Assembly: GCF_965363235.1 (NCBI RefSeq) | Contig: NC_134843.1 | Location: 2,542,001 to 2,606,000, forward strand | Direction: 5' to 3' | DNA: 64,000 nucleotides | Source of the DNA: Mytilus galloprovincialis | Taxonomy: Eukaryota > Mollusca > Bivalvia > Mytilida > Mytilidae | Shown here: in pieces, positions 45,240 through 59,500 of the stretch | Numbering within the stretch: position 1 is the first letter of the stretch | Layout: each line of letters opens with the position of its first letter | Made by a program: the position numbers and the translations under genes | The notes under the pieces: model-generated | Databases searched by the model: none | Told to the model about the DNA's origin: nothing | Seen by the model: only the letters and a program-made list of their open reading frames with translations

Positions 45240-46620
45240 TAGTACTTGCAAGGATTTTAATTATTATTGGATAAATAAAACATTGCAATGTTGTATTCAG
45301 GTAAGATGTTTTTATATTATCCAGCTTGTTTATTTTATACAGTATGTTACTACACAAAAACATTAATAATAAAACGTGCAGTTTTAGATTTTTAGTAGGT
45401 TAAACATGATAGGACATATTGTTATAAAAATTATTGTCATTATTACGTAATGGATGCAGTCAAATAAAAAAGAGCAGATTTATATCTTATTTATAGTCGA
45501 GAGTCAAATGACTTTTTGTTAACGATTATCATTAATGATTATAATATCTCTCTATTATTTGGACTTTGATTTTATGAGAATAGAATTATATACTACTTAG
45601 GCTAAAGCAAGTGTCGGTACCAATATGCGTTTTATATAAAAAAAAAAAGGCCTTGGAAATGGTTGGACTGAATTTATAGGTAGGAGTTCTATAATATGGG
45701 TTTCAGTCAATAAATCACCTTTCTTTTAAAACGCGGGAAATATACACGAATGGCATCGATTACGATCACATATTAATGGTATATTTGATGCTGAAAGCTA
45801 TTAAGTTTCTGTATAAAAGTTGGCTAACAGTAAAAGTTATAATGGAAATATGAACACAATTACATCAAAAGTGAATGCTTTATTACGTGTGCTGACAATA
45901 AAGAAAGGTTTCTATGGTCGGGTTGTTGTCGCTTTGACACATTCTCCATTTCCTTTCTCAATTTTATTCTTCCTTATAAGTGTAGTTCATGATAAACTGA
46001 TGAAACTTGAAACACTTTAATATTTGTCATATCATGTATAATGTACCTAACTTGAGTCGTAAGTGTAAAATTACTATCTGTATGCAGTTTTATTGAAATT
46101 TGTAGGACAACAATTAACGTATAAATAGGATAATAAATATGAATAAAACTGGAATGCTTCTTCTCCTGCTTGTTCAAATTTGTTATTTTTTTGCTTGCAA
46201 TTTAGTTCATCTTGGATATCATTTGAAGACAGTTTTAGGAAATAAAATTTATGACATTGCAGTATTAATATACTTGAAAGCTATTTTCGATATTTGTTAT
46301 CAGCAAAATTATAATGATAATTATGATGTTCACTGTCAGGCAGACTGAATTCTAACATAAGTGTAAGAGAAAAGAAACTGTTGATCCGTGTTTGTCTAAC
46401 TATCGTTAATTGTAGTCTTGGTCTAAACTGTTAAACGTTAACAACGGTTTATGTCTAGAGCTATATAACTTTTTGTAATGGTGAATTATACTTATTGTTA
46501 TCATATCTGGTTTCATCCTATAATTGTTAATGTGTGTATCGAAGGCACAGTAAAGCCGTTAGAATGGGGGTGGTTGATTGCATGTAGTGTCTTTACCATT
46601 CAGTTGCAAATAGATTTTGA
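45240..46620. other. AT-rich DNA with a family E fragment
   Basis: 45910-45965 is a family E piece (GGTCGGGTTGTTGTCGCTTT). The frame at 46139-46348 starts with a signal-like stretch (MNKTGMLLLLLVQICYFFAC) but has no other support. Confidence 0.4.
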
Positions 46621-46624
46621 AGTA

Positions 46625-46755
46625 TAAAGTAAAATCACAAAAATACTGAACTCCAAGGAAAATTCAAAACGGAAAAAGTCCCCAGTCAAACGGCAAATTC
46701 AAACATAATCGACATGAAACGTATGGACAAAAACTGTCATATTCCTGACATAATA
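46625..46755 (-). repeat. Family B repeat, partial
   Basis: ACTGAACTCCAAGGAAAATT, AAACGGAAAAAGTCCC and ACTGTCATATTCCTGACAT. Confidence 0.7.
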
Positions 46756-46759
46756 CATG

Positions 46760-47580
46760 CATTTATGTCTAGAATATAGCTTAAAACTATAATGTTTCTT
46801 TCTTAAAAATCCATCTGATCGATATACAGACCATGTTCCCAGATTTCGCTTACACGGATCTGACAACTGATTTAAAGATCATTGCTGATTATTTGAAAAT
46901 ATTTATTCATTTATTAAATGAACTTGAAATGAAACTGAACAATCAGTGCATCTGTACAATATACAAGTAGTCGTCTAGTTTGTTAAGCTTTCCTCGTGCA
47001 CATAAATAAAAGTGACTGTTGGGTAAAAGTCAGAGAACAACCATATGACACAACAAACGAAAGACATGTTAAGTCATTTTCGGGCTTTAATATTCTTCAA
47101 CTTCTGATTGCCTCATGTGCAAGTATTCTCGAAGATTACTGAGTAAGTAAGTTATAAAATATAAGCCTGGATGGTATCCTTTATTAGTATATGTATAGTC
47201 TTCAATACAATACAAAGTGTCCACATAGTATGCTAAAGCTCTAGATAACCCCGGGCCTGGAAAAGTTGTGGATAAATTTAACAGAAAATTTCAAATTCAT
47301 CAATATGCAAATTTCCCAATTGGCAAATAAAAATAATATGTTCCTAAAGAAAGCCTCTGACGAGGTAATAATGCTTAAAGCGTTTAGACTTTAATCTGTA
47401 GAAGACACGTACACTGCAACTGTACGAGACTTTACGAGACTCAATTAACAAAATGAACAGGTATTGACTACAGCAGTAACTGGGTGGTGTAGGTAGCCTT
47501 CTGTATATATATTAGTAGTTCGATATAGTGGTAGTGTATATAGTACTGTTAAACATATGTTTTGAAGACTTGGAATTTAA
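46760..47580. other. Unassigned DNA upstream of the candidate first exon
   Basis: No gene or repeat recognised. TATATATATTAG near 47500 could act as a TATA-like element for the candidate at 47583. Confidence 0.35.
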
Positions 47581-47582
47581 TC

Positions 47583-50500
47583 ATGGCGATGAAGCTTTCG
47601 GGTTAGTGGTAAAATATATAAATTATTTTTAATATTAGGATTAATGTTACTTTTAATTTTACACCATTTCGTTAAAATCATTTGACCATTATCATTTGGT
47701 GATAACAATTACTATCTAAAGTTAACGGAATGATTTTTTGAAGAAATTTTCTGTTACATAAAGTTAAAATGAAGAAAAAGTAATGCTTGTTTTATTCTTT
47801 AAAACATTGTTAGATAAACTTATGTTTGCTAAACGTCAAATATTTCATGCATACATGATGACTAAATTCGATACTTGAAAATAGTGAACAATAATGACAA
47901 AAATAGATAAACAAATAAATCTAGATATGCTTATAATTTAAAAAGAATGTACGTCTTATAGTTGACTATGCGGTATGGGCTATGCTCATTGTTGAAGACC
48001 GTACAGTGACCTATAGTTGTTAATTTCTGTGTCATTTTGGTCTCTTGTGAAGAGTTGTCACATACCACATCTTCTTCTTTAATATTATAACAAAAAACGT
48101 GGTATGAAAAATCTTATTCTGAAGTATGTGAAGTTTATATCCACAGCTTACAGATATCGACAAGTGTAGCACGAACACTCTACTGGAAAGTACCGTTTTA
48201 CGTCATACTGTGCTTAATATATCGCATGTTTGTTTTGCTTTTAAATATTTTTTTTAATGAGTTTGATCCGTACTGGATAATTGGTCAACTCTGGGAACAA
48301 TTAGTTCCATATTTGATTTTGGCCTTTAGAAATCGGAGTCCTGATCGATGTTAGCATTAATCAAACATTTCCTGTTACACTATAATCTAGCTGAATTTTA
48401 TGGAATTGTCAATACTATTTTGGTAAAATTTTATGATGTAATAAAGTTTCTCTGTAAATAATTGATATCTCATTTGTCTTAATTCTGCTCAAAAGTACAG
48501 TAATGAAGAAAAAATACTATTGTATCAATAAAATAGCGCAACCTCTTAACGATTCTGAAGGGGTTCCGGAAGAAAAAAGAGGCCGGAAAACTTTTGAAAA
48601 AATTACAGGAGATACCATTTTATCAGTCCCCTGAACAAATTTTTAATGAAATTTACAGCAATTAAAGCATCTGCAGCTGCTTGTTAGGTTATATGAAACT
48701 TCTTTACAAAAATATTGTATAGATTAAAAATATGTCTTCTCTTAGGCCTTTTCAAATTGTCAGATATTGTATTTTTTCATGATTTTTATTGACTTACTTA
48801 TACATTTAAAACATAGAACCAATCAGAATTTAAGTATTGAAATACGGTTAGAAATAAGGAAGTGGAGTGATATTACGCCACGATACCACTTACGCCATCC
48901 CATCTAAGATGTTTGAATAAATATGATCCTGATCAACTTGTTAACACCTCTTTATTTGCCATGTTGTGGTCATTAACCGTTTAGACACTGAAGTACATTA
49001 GATGTAAAGGCGGTATCGCTAATTTGCAAGAACTAATTTCGCTTGTAAAATCTTTAGGTCTTGTATTGTAACAAAACTATATTAAAAATGAAACCTCTAA
49101 CGATTTTTACTGAACAAAACATTGAAATGTGATATTATTTTTTAAAGTCAAAGTATTGCAAAGAAGATACGTTCGGTTATAACTTTGTGTCTATGTTTGT
49201 CTGTAGTAATCCCGTCAGAGGCCATCTCAAAGCCTGAAACTATAAGGAACGTATTTAGAGTATCGACAGCAAAACCCCATCTTTATTCACCTTTTCTTAA
49301 GAGAGTCGGTAAATTAATATATAATTTCATTGATAAAAATTATAATACTCAATTCGTGTTGCTTAATCTTTAGTTTTCTATGTTGTGGCTTGTGTACTAT
49401 TATTTGTCAGTCTGTCTTTTTTTTAACCATGATTTGAATGCCCCTCTAGTATCTTTCGGCCCTCTTTTAAGTCACCGACGAAGCGCTAACGATTTAATGG
49501 ACAATACATGCAAAATTATTTAAAAATATCAGGTCTGGGCCAATAGTTTGAAAGCTAATGCACATAAGCAAAACATCAATAATCTTGTTTATAATTGATA
49601 ACTGTAGCCACATTTATTGAAGTATTTTGATGAACAAAATACGAGTAATTAAAAAATAATATCATCAAAACACGATTAATAATGAAAGATGGTGAGATCG
49701 ATTGGTAGAAACTGATCACATCTATAGATATCAAGAAAAAACACCGATGCTCCAGATTTATATCACTTTAATTAAAGGCCAAAATGTCGCTTATATTTTA
49801 TACGCCTACAGATTTGAAGAAAGCTGAAGGTCGTCTTGATTTGATCTTTTCTAAAATCCGAATTAAAACGGAAATATGTACTAAGTAGTACTATTTACGG
49901 TTACTAGTACCGTCGATATCTTTTTAAGTTCCATATCAGTAACAATCATTTTTTTTAATTGACGAAAAATCTAAATAAATTGGATGAATGTAACCAGTAT
50001 ACAAATTTTATCCGTGATCAACCACATACTATTAGGATACACAATGTAAGAGCAGCCCAATTAGTAGCTTATGAGCGATTTTTGTAGGAGATCATCTCCT
50101 ATACCATACAATTTTCGTTTAAACACAAAAAAATGTATGATACATAAACCCTTGGTATCGATAATCTTTACTGTTTGGCATACTAGCTATTAATCACTCA
50201 TCGGTACTTAATATCGTGTTTATTTATGAATTGCCCGAGATATATTGTGTTCTGTCCAGATAATATTTGTTCATACAATATTAACATGTTTTTTAAAGGA
50301 TAACAATATATATCTTCATCGGGCTATCGTCTTCACATCACAAACATTTACTTCTCCTACATATCCTGATGCTTGACATATGGTATAATCGAGAATATGA
50401 CTAACAAAAAGTTCTGTTTTCCTGAGAATTATCAAGAAAAATATTTTCTTAGCAGGTAAACCAAAATTATATATCACTTTACAAAGATTAAAAAAAGGCC

Positions 50501-53500
50501 AATAATTTCGCACCAAGTTTAATACTGAAGTTCGGCTGAAATTCGTGGTCATTAACATTATTGATTGATTGATGTCGATTTGAAACCTCAATCCTTGACA
50601 TAGATTGATATGAGAGATATACAAGTTAACCTATCAATTCAAAATCCAAGTTATAAAAATAAGCTTACATGTATATGGATAAATTCTTTATGCCGGATAT
50701 TTGTTAACGACCATTTATATGCTTAATACGAACACATTGACACATTTGTTTTAGCTATGATATATTTTGAAGTTTTTACTGATGTTTGTCATCTTAAAGT
50801 CATAATGAGGTATTCGACATGAATCAAAATTTTCACCTCACTGCAAGTCTAAGACAATGCTTAACATGGTATATGTAAAATAATGGAAACAATTAATTAT
50901 GTGGATATAAAAGACGTATTTTCAGAACAAAACATTTGAAAAGACATTAATGTCAAATTAAAACAACATTTTTCAAGAACATGCATTTTTTAATGCATTT
51001 ATTGATTTCAGTTATTTTTCATTAATTGAGATACTTTGTTGTTTTTTTATTCTAACTTAGACAGTTTTTATTGGAGTTTTACTACCATATTAATAATTTC
51101 CATTGAGCGTTTTTTTTTTTCGGGCCACGTGAGCTTTTCTCATCACTTTGGGTCCGTCGTCCGTCGTCGTCGTCGTCGTCGTCCGACGTCGTCTGTTAAC
51201 TTTTACAAAAATCTTCTCCTCTGAAACTACTGGGTCAAATTTTAAACAAACTTGACCACAATCATCATTGGGGTATCTTGTTTAAAAAATGTGTCCGGAG
51301 ACCCGGCCATCCAAACAAGATGGCTGCCACAGCTAAAAATAGAACATAGGGGTAAACTGCAGTTTTTGGCTTATATCTCTGAAACCAAAGCATTTAGAGC
51401 AAATCTGACGAGGTTAAATTGTTTATCAGGTCAAGATCTATCTGCCCTTACATTTTGAGATGAATCGGACAACCTGTTGTTAGGTTGCTACCCCTGAATT
51501 GGTCATTTTAAGGAAATTTTGGCTTTTTTTGTTATTATCTTGAATATTATTATAGAAAGAGATAAAATGTAAACAGCAATAATGTACAGCAAAGTAAGAC
51601 CTACAAATAAGTTAACATGACCAAAATGGTCAATTGACCCCCTTAGGAGTTATTGTCCTTTATAGTCAATTTTTAACAATTTTCATAAAATTTGTAAATT
51701 TTTACGAACATTTTCCACTGAAACTACTAGGCCAAGTTCATTATAGATAGAGATAATTGTAAGCAGCAAGAATGTTCAGTACAAACACCATTTTGTCATG
51801 AATCCATCTGAGTCCTTTGTTTAATATTCACATAGACCAAGGTGAGCGACACAGGCTCTTTAGAGCCTCTAGTTTTATAATCATATTCATTCAGCGACAA
51901 TTGTATTACTTTAAAGTTTTCACGTGACCAAATGCACATGCAATGGGCGTAGAGTTGAATCGTTCTATAGTCCAACATATTATTCAGAGTGCTTTTTAAA
52001 AATCAACTTTCAAAAAGCATTGTATCAAAAGCTTGACAAAATTGTGTCTCCAATAAAACATCAACTATACAGTTCATATTTAGATTTGTATAAAATCATT
52101 TTTTATATTATGTATATGTTCATTTTTTTTCTTGTGTGGATGTCAAGTTTATTCCCGTGCTTGCATTTCCTATTTTGATTTTCTTGATAGAGGGTTGTTG
52201 CTCACAAGGAAGCTATTAAATCAAGAGTTCCAAATGGTGAAGTTGAAATCATCACTTCGTAAAATTTTACGGACGTCATCACGAGTTCGTTGACAGTTAT
52301 GGAATAACCGTTTCAGAAATGGTATCGGATATGTTCCTTACGTCATAACTAGAATCCCCTTCCCTTTCATGAATGTGACCTACCGAATTAAGACTATTTA
52401 CCGGGTTTGTTATCACATAAGCAACACGACGGGTACCACATGTGGAGCAGAATCTGCTTACTCTTCCGGAGCACCTTAGATCACCTCTAGTTTTTGGTGG
52501 GATTCGTGTTGTTTATTCTTTAGTTTTCTATGTTGTGCCATGTGTACTATTGTTTGTCTGTTTGTCCTTTATATTTTTAGCCATGGTGTTGTCAGTTTAT
52601 TTTCGATTTATGAGTTTGTCCCTCTGGTATCTTTCGTCCCTCCTTTATCTAGTTGGGAACTGGCAAAACTTGTATCTGATCCTATTTGAATCATATATCA
52701 ACTAATATGATTATTAAACTTAAATTTATGCGCTACTTTCTGTAATGACATTTCTCTTTTTCTCTACAACTTTTAAGTTCTGGTTTAAGTTGTCTGGCCA
52801 GCAATGCTGTTCTTTTTCTTAAAAGGTTTCTATCAATTACATACTTAACTCGTTATTTGGACTCTCTTTAATGTTTGTCTCATTGGCAATCGTACCACAT
52901 CTCCTTATTTTATAGTAACTCATCATCGTTACTCAGATGTTTATAGCTATTATCAAGAGCAGAATAGGCTATTGTTATATCTACATTTAATACATTACTT
53001 TAATGGTTAAAAAATGAAAGCCAGATAAAAACGATACAAAATGCACATTGTTCTGTTCGTCGCTAAATGTATATTTACCTAATGTACTGGAAAAATGGAG
53101 GACTTTCATATTTTCTCTTTTAGCGCGATGTCTAATTAATAGAAACAATTCATTTGATGTCATTTACCTGAGATCTCTTTACACTTAATGACAGAATATC
53201 CTAAAACATTAGCAAAAGTACAATATCTTCAAAGAAAAGACAAACTTTTTAGAAAAGTGAAAAATTGAATTGTATGTTGATGATCAATGTTCGGGGAATG
53301 GTTTGAAGTAAAATAATAAATGAAAGTTACGAGACACTGACTTATTAATTTCATTCAATACTGACAGCTTACTGAATTTCGAAATTAAAATACAATGGAT
53401 ATTCACATGAAGGTTTATGAGAAGATAAAACAAGTTGCTTTCTTAAAAAAAAAAACATTATGTGAAGCTTAGACTGCTCCCATTCACACACAACAAAATA

Positions 53501-56500
53501 TCGCAGCAGAAACAACGTAAAATAACCGTGAATTGAACACACCGTGCAACATTTTTTCTTTGAAACAATTGTTTTGATTTTTTTATAAATTATTTATAGA
53601 TGGGCATCCCTGATAGTTGGTGCCATTGGTAGAATTTTTGTAAACTCATTCAGTTTTTAAACTTGGTACATAACATTTTGAATAATCACTTTGCTTTTAC
53701 CGTTATTAACACCTCTGGTCGCATCTCTGGATAAAATTAATATTTTTTACAAAATCTGATCATGAGATTGATGAAGATTTTTGTTTGATGCAGAATTAAG
53801 TTTGATTATGAGGTTGACTTTAATTTAATTTTATTATTATCGTCGTTTTGAAAAGACGCATGATAGCCGCCATGCATCTCTTGAAACGGGATATTGACGA
53901 GCAACACTAGACGAATTGTCAATGAGGACTACATCATGGTCATCTGTTGATGATTATTTGAAGAATAATAGAAATCAACTATACTTTCGCAATTCTTTAT
54001 CATAATTAAAAATTCTTGAGCATTTTTACATACATTAGCCACACAGCGACCCAACTTTTTACAGAATTTTTTTTCAAAACGTATGTTACAAAATAGGTTA
54101 AATATTGATAAGATATAAACAGTACAAATATATTATACAAGTATATTCAAAGAATGAATAATAGAAAATCTTTTTCTGATGATAGCTACTAATACATTTT
54201 CATGCCAATTGTGTGACCTCTTTTTCATGCACCTGAGCTGTTTATCAGCTCGGGGTGACGGTAATTTGTCTCAAATACTTACTGAAACAGCATGTCAGGC
54301 GAATAATTCATCATATTTTTTTTTTACAGATGTAACAATTTTTTCATATAGGTATGAATTGTTCTAGGGATAGAAAAGTTAACCTGACTTATAATTTGGC
54401 CATATAACACAGTAATAATGTAGTGCATATCTTTACACAATAAAAGCCAAACAAAAAATATCCAACCTGTGATTTCTCAATGAGATGTTTACAGTGTAGT
54501 GGACTACCGTTTGGATATGTTCCGGACCATATGAGTATTTGGACCATACGCGTATAGTCATGACCACATGGGTATATACTCATATCGTCCGACCATACGC
54601 GTACGGTCGGACCATACGCGTATGGTCGGGGTAATTAACACTATGTAACACTCTGTTACAGTTTACTTTTAAACTTGTAAACTATTCATATGGTATGACA
54701 GTTCATTAAAAAGACGCTACCATATAGATGATTTTATTATTATATTATAATAAAAATTAGCTAAATAAGAATTAGAAGTTTCACATAGTTAATTCTATTT
54801 TATTTTACTATAATTGCGAAAACTAGGATAAACGCATTTTATACCGATGGTCATTACCGATTTTTTTTTTATTACGAGTGACTCAAAAAAAGAAAAACTT
54901 TCTTGAACTGTTACAAAAGATTTGAAGGCACTGGAAAGTAACATAGTTTATTTAATATGTCTTGTGAATATGATGTACTGCAGTCATGTTACGGTATTTG
55001 AAATCTATAGCTTTTTATCGGAATGGCTCAAGACCTCGATATCACTGTACGCAGCTGCAAAAATGCTGGCTTTTCACTCGCAAACAAAAGGTTAAATGAA
55101 AAGGATCGTGCACAACCAATACTTGAAAATGAAAAAAAAGCTATGATACCGTGTGGAAGTAAATGTCACCCCAAGCCTACATACAAGAATGTAATGAGGG
55201 ATGAAAACTAACTATGGCATCAATGTTTAACTTTTACGCAGTATTTGAATTATAAAAAGAATACACTGTCATGTAAGTAAACCATCATTGTTTTTTTAGG
55301 TAAAGTTTTTGTATTATTGAAACTTTTAAATGTAATTAAAAAAAAATACATATATGGTCAAAATACTCATATGGTCAGGCCCGTTAATAACCAAACGCGT
55401 ATAATACTCATATGGTCGGACCATACGCGTATGGTCGGACCTTATGAGTATACGCATATGGTCATGACCATACGCGTATGGTCCAAATACTCATATGGTC
55501 CGGAACAGATATATAATATCAAAATTATAGAAGATTGCCAGATATAACTCAATATATGTACAATGTTATGTTGACCAAAAGTTTGAAAAGACTATAGAAA
55601 ATTACAAAGCTGAGGTCATTTGACTGACATTCTCGTTTTCTCGATTAGGTATATGTTCTTGCATGAATAGCTTTTCTGCTCTCTGATAGGGTTGTAGTCT
55701 CTTTGACACTATCCCCGTTTCCATTCGCAATTCTATTCTACTCTGATATAATCGCATTTTACTTTTATTGATCACAACAACCAATACAATAAGCCCTACT
55801 CCGGTGTGGTATTATATCGCTGCTCAGAAGACCAATTGGTGTTCTTGAGCTGTTTTCTGCTCTTTGGTCGAGCTGTTGTCTCTTAGACGCATTCCCTGTT
55901 TCCATTCTCTGATATTTTTACTTTGTTTATGTGTATAGTATGGTACTTCCGGTTTACTCTCCAGGATTATCTTAGTAATATCTGTTGTGTGATGAATATT
56001 GCAGTTCTGTGATCCTATTGTCAGTTTTATCATCTGTAGATGGCATTCAATGACATGTAATTGGTTTGATGTTTAATGATTAAGGAATCTAATTATCTAT
56101 GTAATGATTTTACAAGATCATTTGGTATAATATCATAAGGAACATTGTCGACCAACCGTGTGATTCCGTACTGTTTCCATTCTGAAGCGTTTAAATTAAC
56201 TGTGAGGGTAATTTAGTGATAAGCTGTTAACACGTATATCATATATCAATTTCATTGCATCTTATCGGATTTAACAAATAATAAATTATTTGAAGCAATA
56301 ACAGATAAACAGATGTCATGTTATTCTAACAAAAACTAGCTGTTGCTCCTTTCACTCAGGAATACTTCTTGAAGTTGTTTAGATCATTCATAAAACAATG
56401 GAAACAACACTTTGAAATGCTCATGTGCCGAAAGCATATTGTTTAATTTACAAGGAACGATCAAATCCGAATCTTTGAAAGCTAATGATGTCATTATAAC

Positions 56501-59500
56501 TTTATACGTTGCTATTTTAAAGTTACATAATTTAAACGAAAAGTAACCCATCAAATGGCAAAATCAAAAGCTCAAACCACAGGCACTTGTCTAAGAAAAA
56601 ATTTCTTATATACCTTAATATAACACAAGGTACTTAACTTGCATTTTAGTAAAATGTCAGGCGGTGACGAAATTCCGTTATATGTCGCTTTCTGGGCTGT
56701 AAACCCCACTAAAACTTGTCATATCGTAAATCTAAGTTGCTTGTCTTTACAATGGTGTATAACATGCCTACATTTGTTGTCGGAATCATCCGTAGTGTTA
56801 TATTAAGGTATACAGGAGTTTGTTTTCTAAGACAAGTGCCTGTGGCTCCCTGACTTGGCATAGGCATTTCCTTATGTAGAAAAAGTATTAAAGTAGATTA
56901 TTCTGTTTTTAAAGCTAGAACAACTCTTACTTATATGACAGTTGCATACAATTCCATTATATTGACAGTAATGTGTGAGCAAAACAAATAGATAAATAGG
57001 TAAATAGTTATCAAAGGTACTAGGATTATAATTTAATACGCCAGACGCGCGTTTCGTCTACATAAGACTCATCAGTGACGCTCAGATCAAAACAGTTAAA
57101 AAGCCAAACAAATACAAAGTTGAAGAGCTTTGAGGACCCAAATTTCCAAAAAGTTGTGCCAAATACGGCTAAGGTAAGCTACTCCTGGGGGTAAGAAAAT
57201 CCTTAGTTTTTTGAAAAATTCCAAGTTTTGTACATGTAAACAGGGGATTTATAAAAAGGTAAAATGTAAACAAAGAAAAACAAAATGACATATAAACAAA
57301 GAACACACGTAAAATGAAAAATAGGAATATAAAAATTGACCATAGAATAATTATACAACGACGAGATGTATAAGTACCGAGCCACGTCAAAATGGATATT
57401 ACGAAGACAAATAAAAAACCACTTAAACATGTTAAACAACGACAGTACCTATAATCTATACTTTAAAACATCATGTATTATTAGTGAAGTTGATACGAAG
57501 TACTTATCAACAAGGTCTTGGTGTTTTCTGACAATTTTTTTTACGAAAAAAGGACAAAAGTTCTTTGACATCACTTTCTGCTTAGACACTCGTAACGTTT
57601 TTTGTAAAGTTTGAGTAGCAGCTGCAAGTTCCTTAATACCAAATAAGTTGGGGGAAATGTCCATCCCATATGCTAGTGAAGTTGGTATATATGCTTCTAA
57701 GTTGGGGGAACTTGATAATTACAAAATAAAAATGGTCTCATTTGTCATAATCCTGGTTGAAGATTATCGCTTATGTCAAATTCGAGATACAATTCTAAAA
57801 ATGAGACAGAAGAAGCCGTGTAAGTTTTTTCTTCAATTTTTAATTAAGGATGATATGGAACTCAAATCAGAGAAATTTTGATTGATGAAAAGATCATTAT
57901 CAATATATCTGAATGTAAAATTAAATGATCTGGCTTCTTTGTTGTTCACTTTTGATAAAATATGCCGTATATTTGGCCAAAGTTATAATTTTGTAGCTTA
58001 CCCTACCATTTCTTTATTGAAAAGCATTGTGGATGATTTCTTTTGAGCGATTTTTGATTTCACAATAAGAAATGATGGTATACAGGGTTGAAAAAATGAA
58101 AGTTTTGATGAATAAAGGCAACAGTAGTATACCGCTGTTCAAAACTCATAAATCCATGGACAAAAAACAAAATCGGGGTAACAAACTAAAACTGAGGGAA
58201 ACGCATTAATTATAAGAGGAGAACAATGACACAACATTAAAATGTAACACACACACACACACACACAGAACGGACCAAGCATTAGACAAAATCATATGAG
58301 AATAACAAATATAACATCAAAACTAAATACACGAATTTGGGATAGATAAGTACCGTGACACGTCTTATAGTAATGTGAATTCACACTCAAAAATAAGAGA
58401 ATTCATTTCTTCTTTGTCTTCTTTGTCGACATTATATAAATATATATGAAAGAATTGGTCTTTTCTTCTTGCTTGTTCTTTTATTTTGTTATTAACTACA
58501 TGAGAATTAAACAAAATGTGTATAAAATCATGTTAGTAAGCACTGACTACTTGACGGTTGGTATTTTGGGAGAGCACCAAGACTACTAAGCATGTGTATC
58601 CACTAAGTAGTAGCAGATGAAAATAGCATATAAACTGAAAATAGTAAAATAAAAAAATACTGAACTTCGAGGAAAATTCAAAACGGAAAGTCCCTATTCA
58701 AATGGCAAAATCAAAAGCTCAAACATATCAAACGAAAGGTTAACAGCTGTCATATTCCTGACTTGGTACAGGTATTTTCTTACATAGAAAATGGAAGATT
58801 AAACCTGGCTTAATAGCTAGCTAAACCTCTCACTTGTATGACAGTCGCATCAAATTTCATTATATTGATAACGATGTGTGAAGTCACTCCGCTCTAAACT
58901 TACAAAGAAACCATAACTTGTTAAAACTGCTATCGTTACTCAACTGGTCATTTTATATTTCATAATTGTTAGATTGGGTACACTGACCATCATTTAGATG
59001 TAAGTTTTCAATAAATGATAGATTGTTTCTACCCTTAAATGACAGATTCAATTAATGACATCATTATTTCAGCAGGGTTCATATTGTTTTAATTGATTAT
59101 AATTTATTTGCAGGACTATCCATTATTCCGATTGTGGTAGTAATCCTGACGACAACAAGATGTCTTGAGACTGGTTATGACAGAGGTAATAATACAATCA
59201 TTTTTAAATTAAATACCAAAAAATAGCTAAGATATGACAGTTGTTATGTAATAGTTCGTTTCTATGTATGTTGCATTGTCGATTGTTTTTTGTTGCACTT
59301 CAGTGTTTTGTTGTTTGGTGGTTCTCCTCTTATAGTTAATGTGGTTTTACTCGGATTTGTTTTCTCTCAATCGATTAATGAATTTTGAATAGCGGTATAC
59401 TACTGTTGCCTTTATTTAGACATGTATTAGTAATGCATGATATACAGAAATAACAAAAAGAAATATATACGGTAAAATAATGTGTAATGTTTGGCGATAA

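Noticed and set aside
50316..50624. 102-codon minus-strand frame
   Set aside because: Hydrophobic but irregular, no motif and no neighbours that support a gene.
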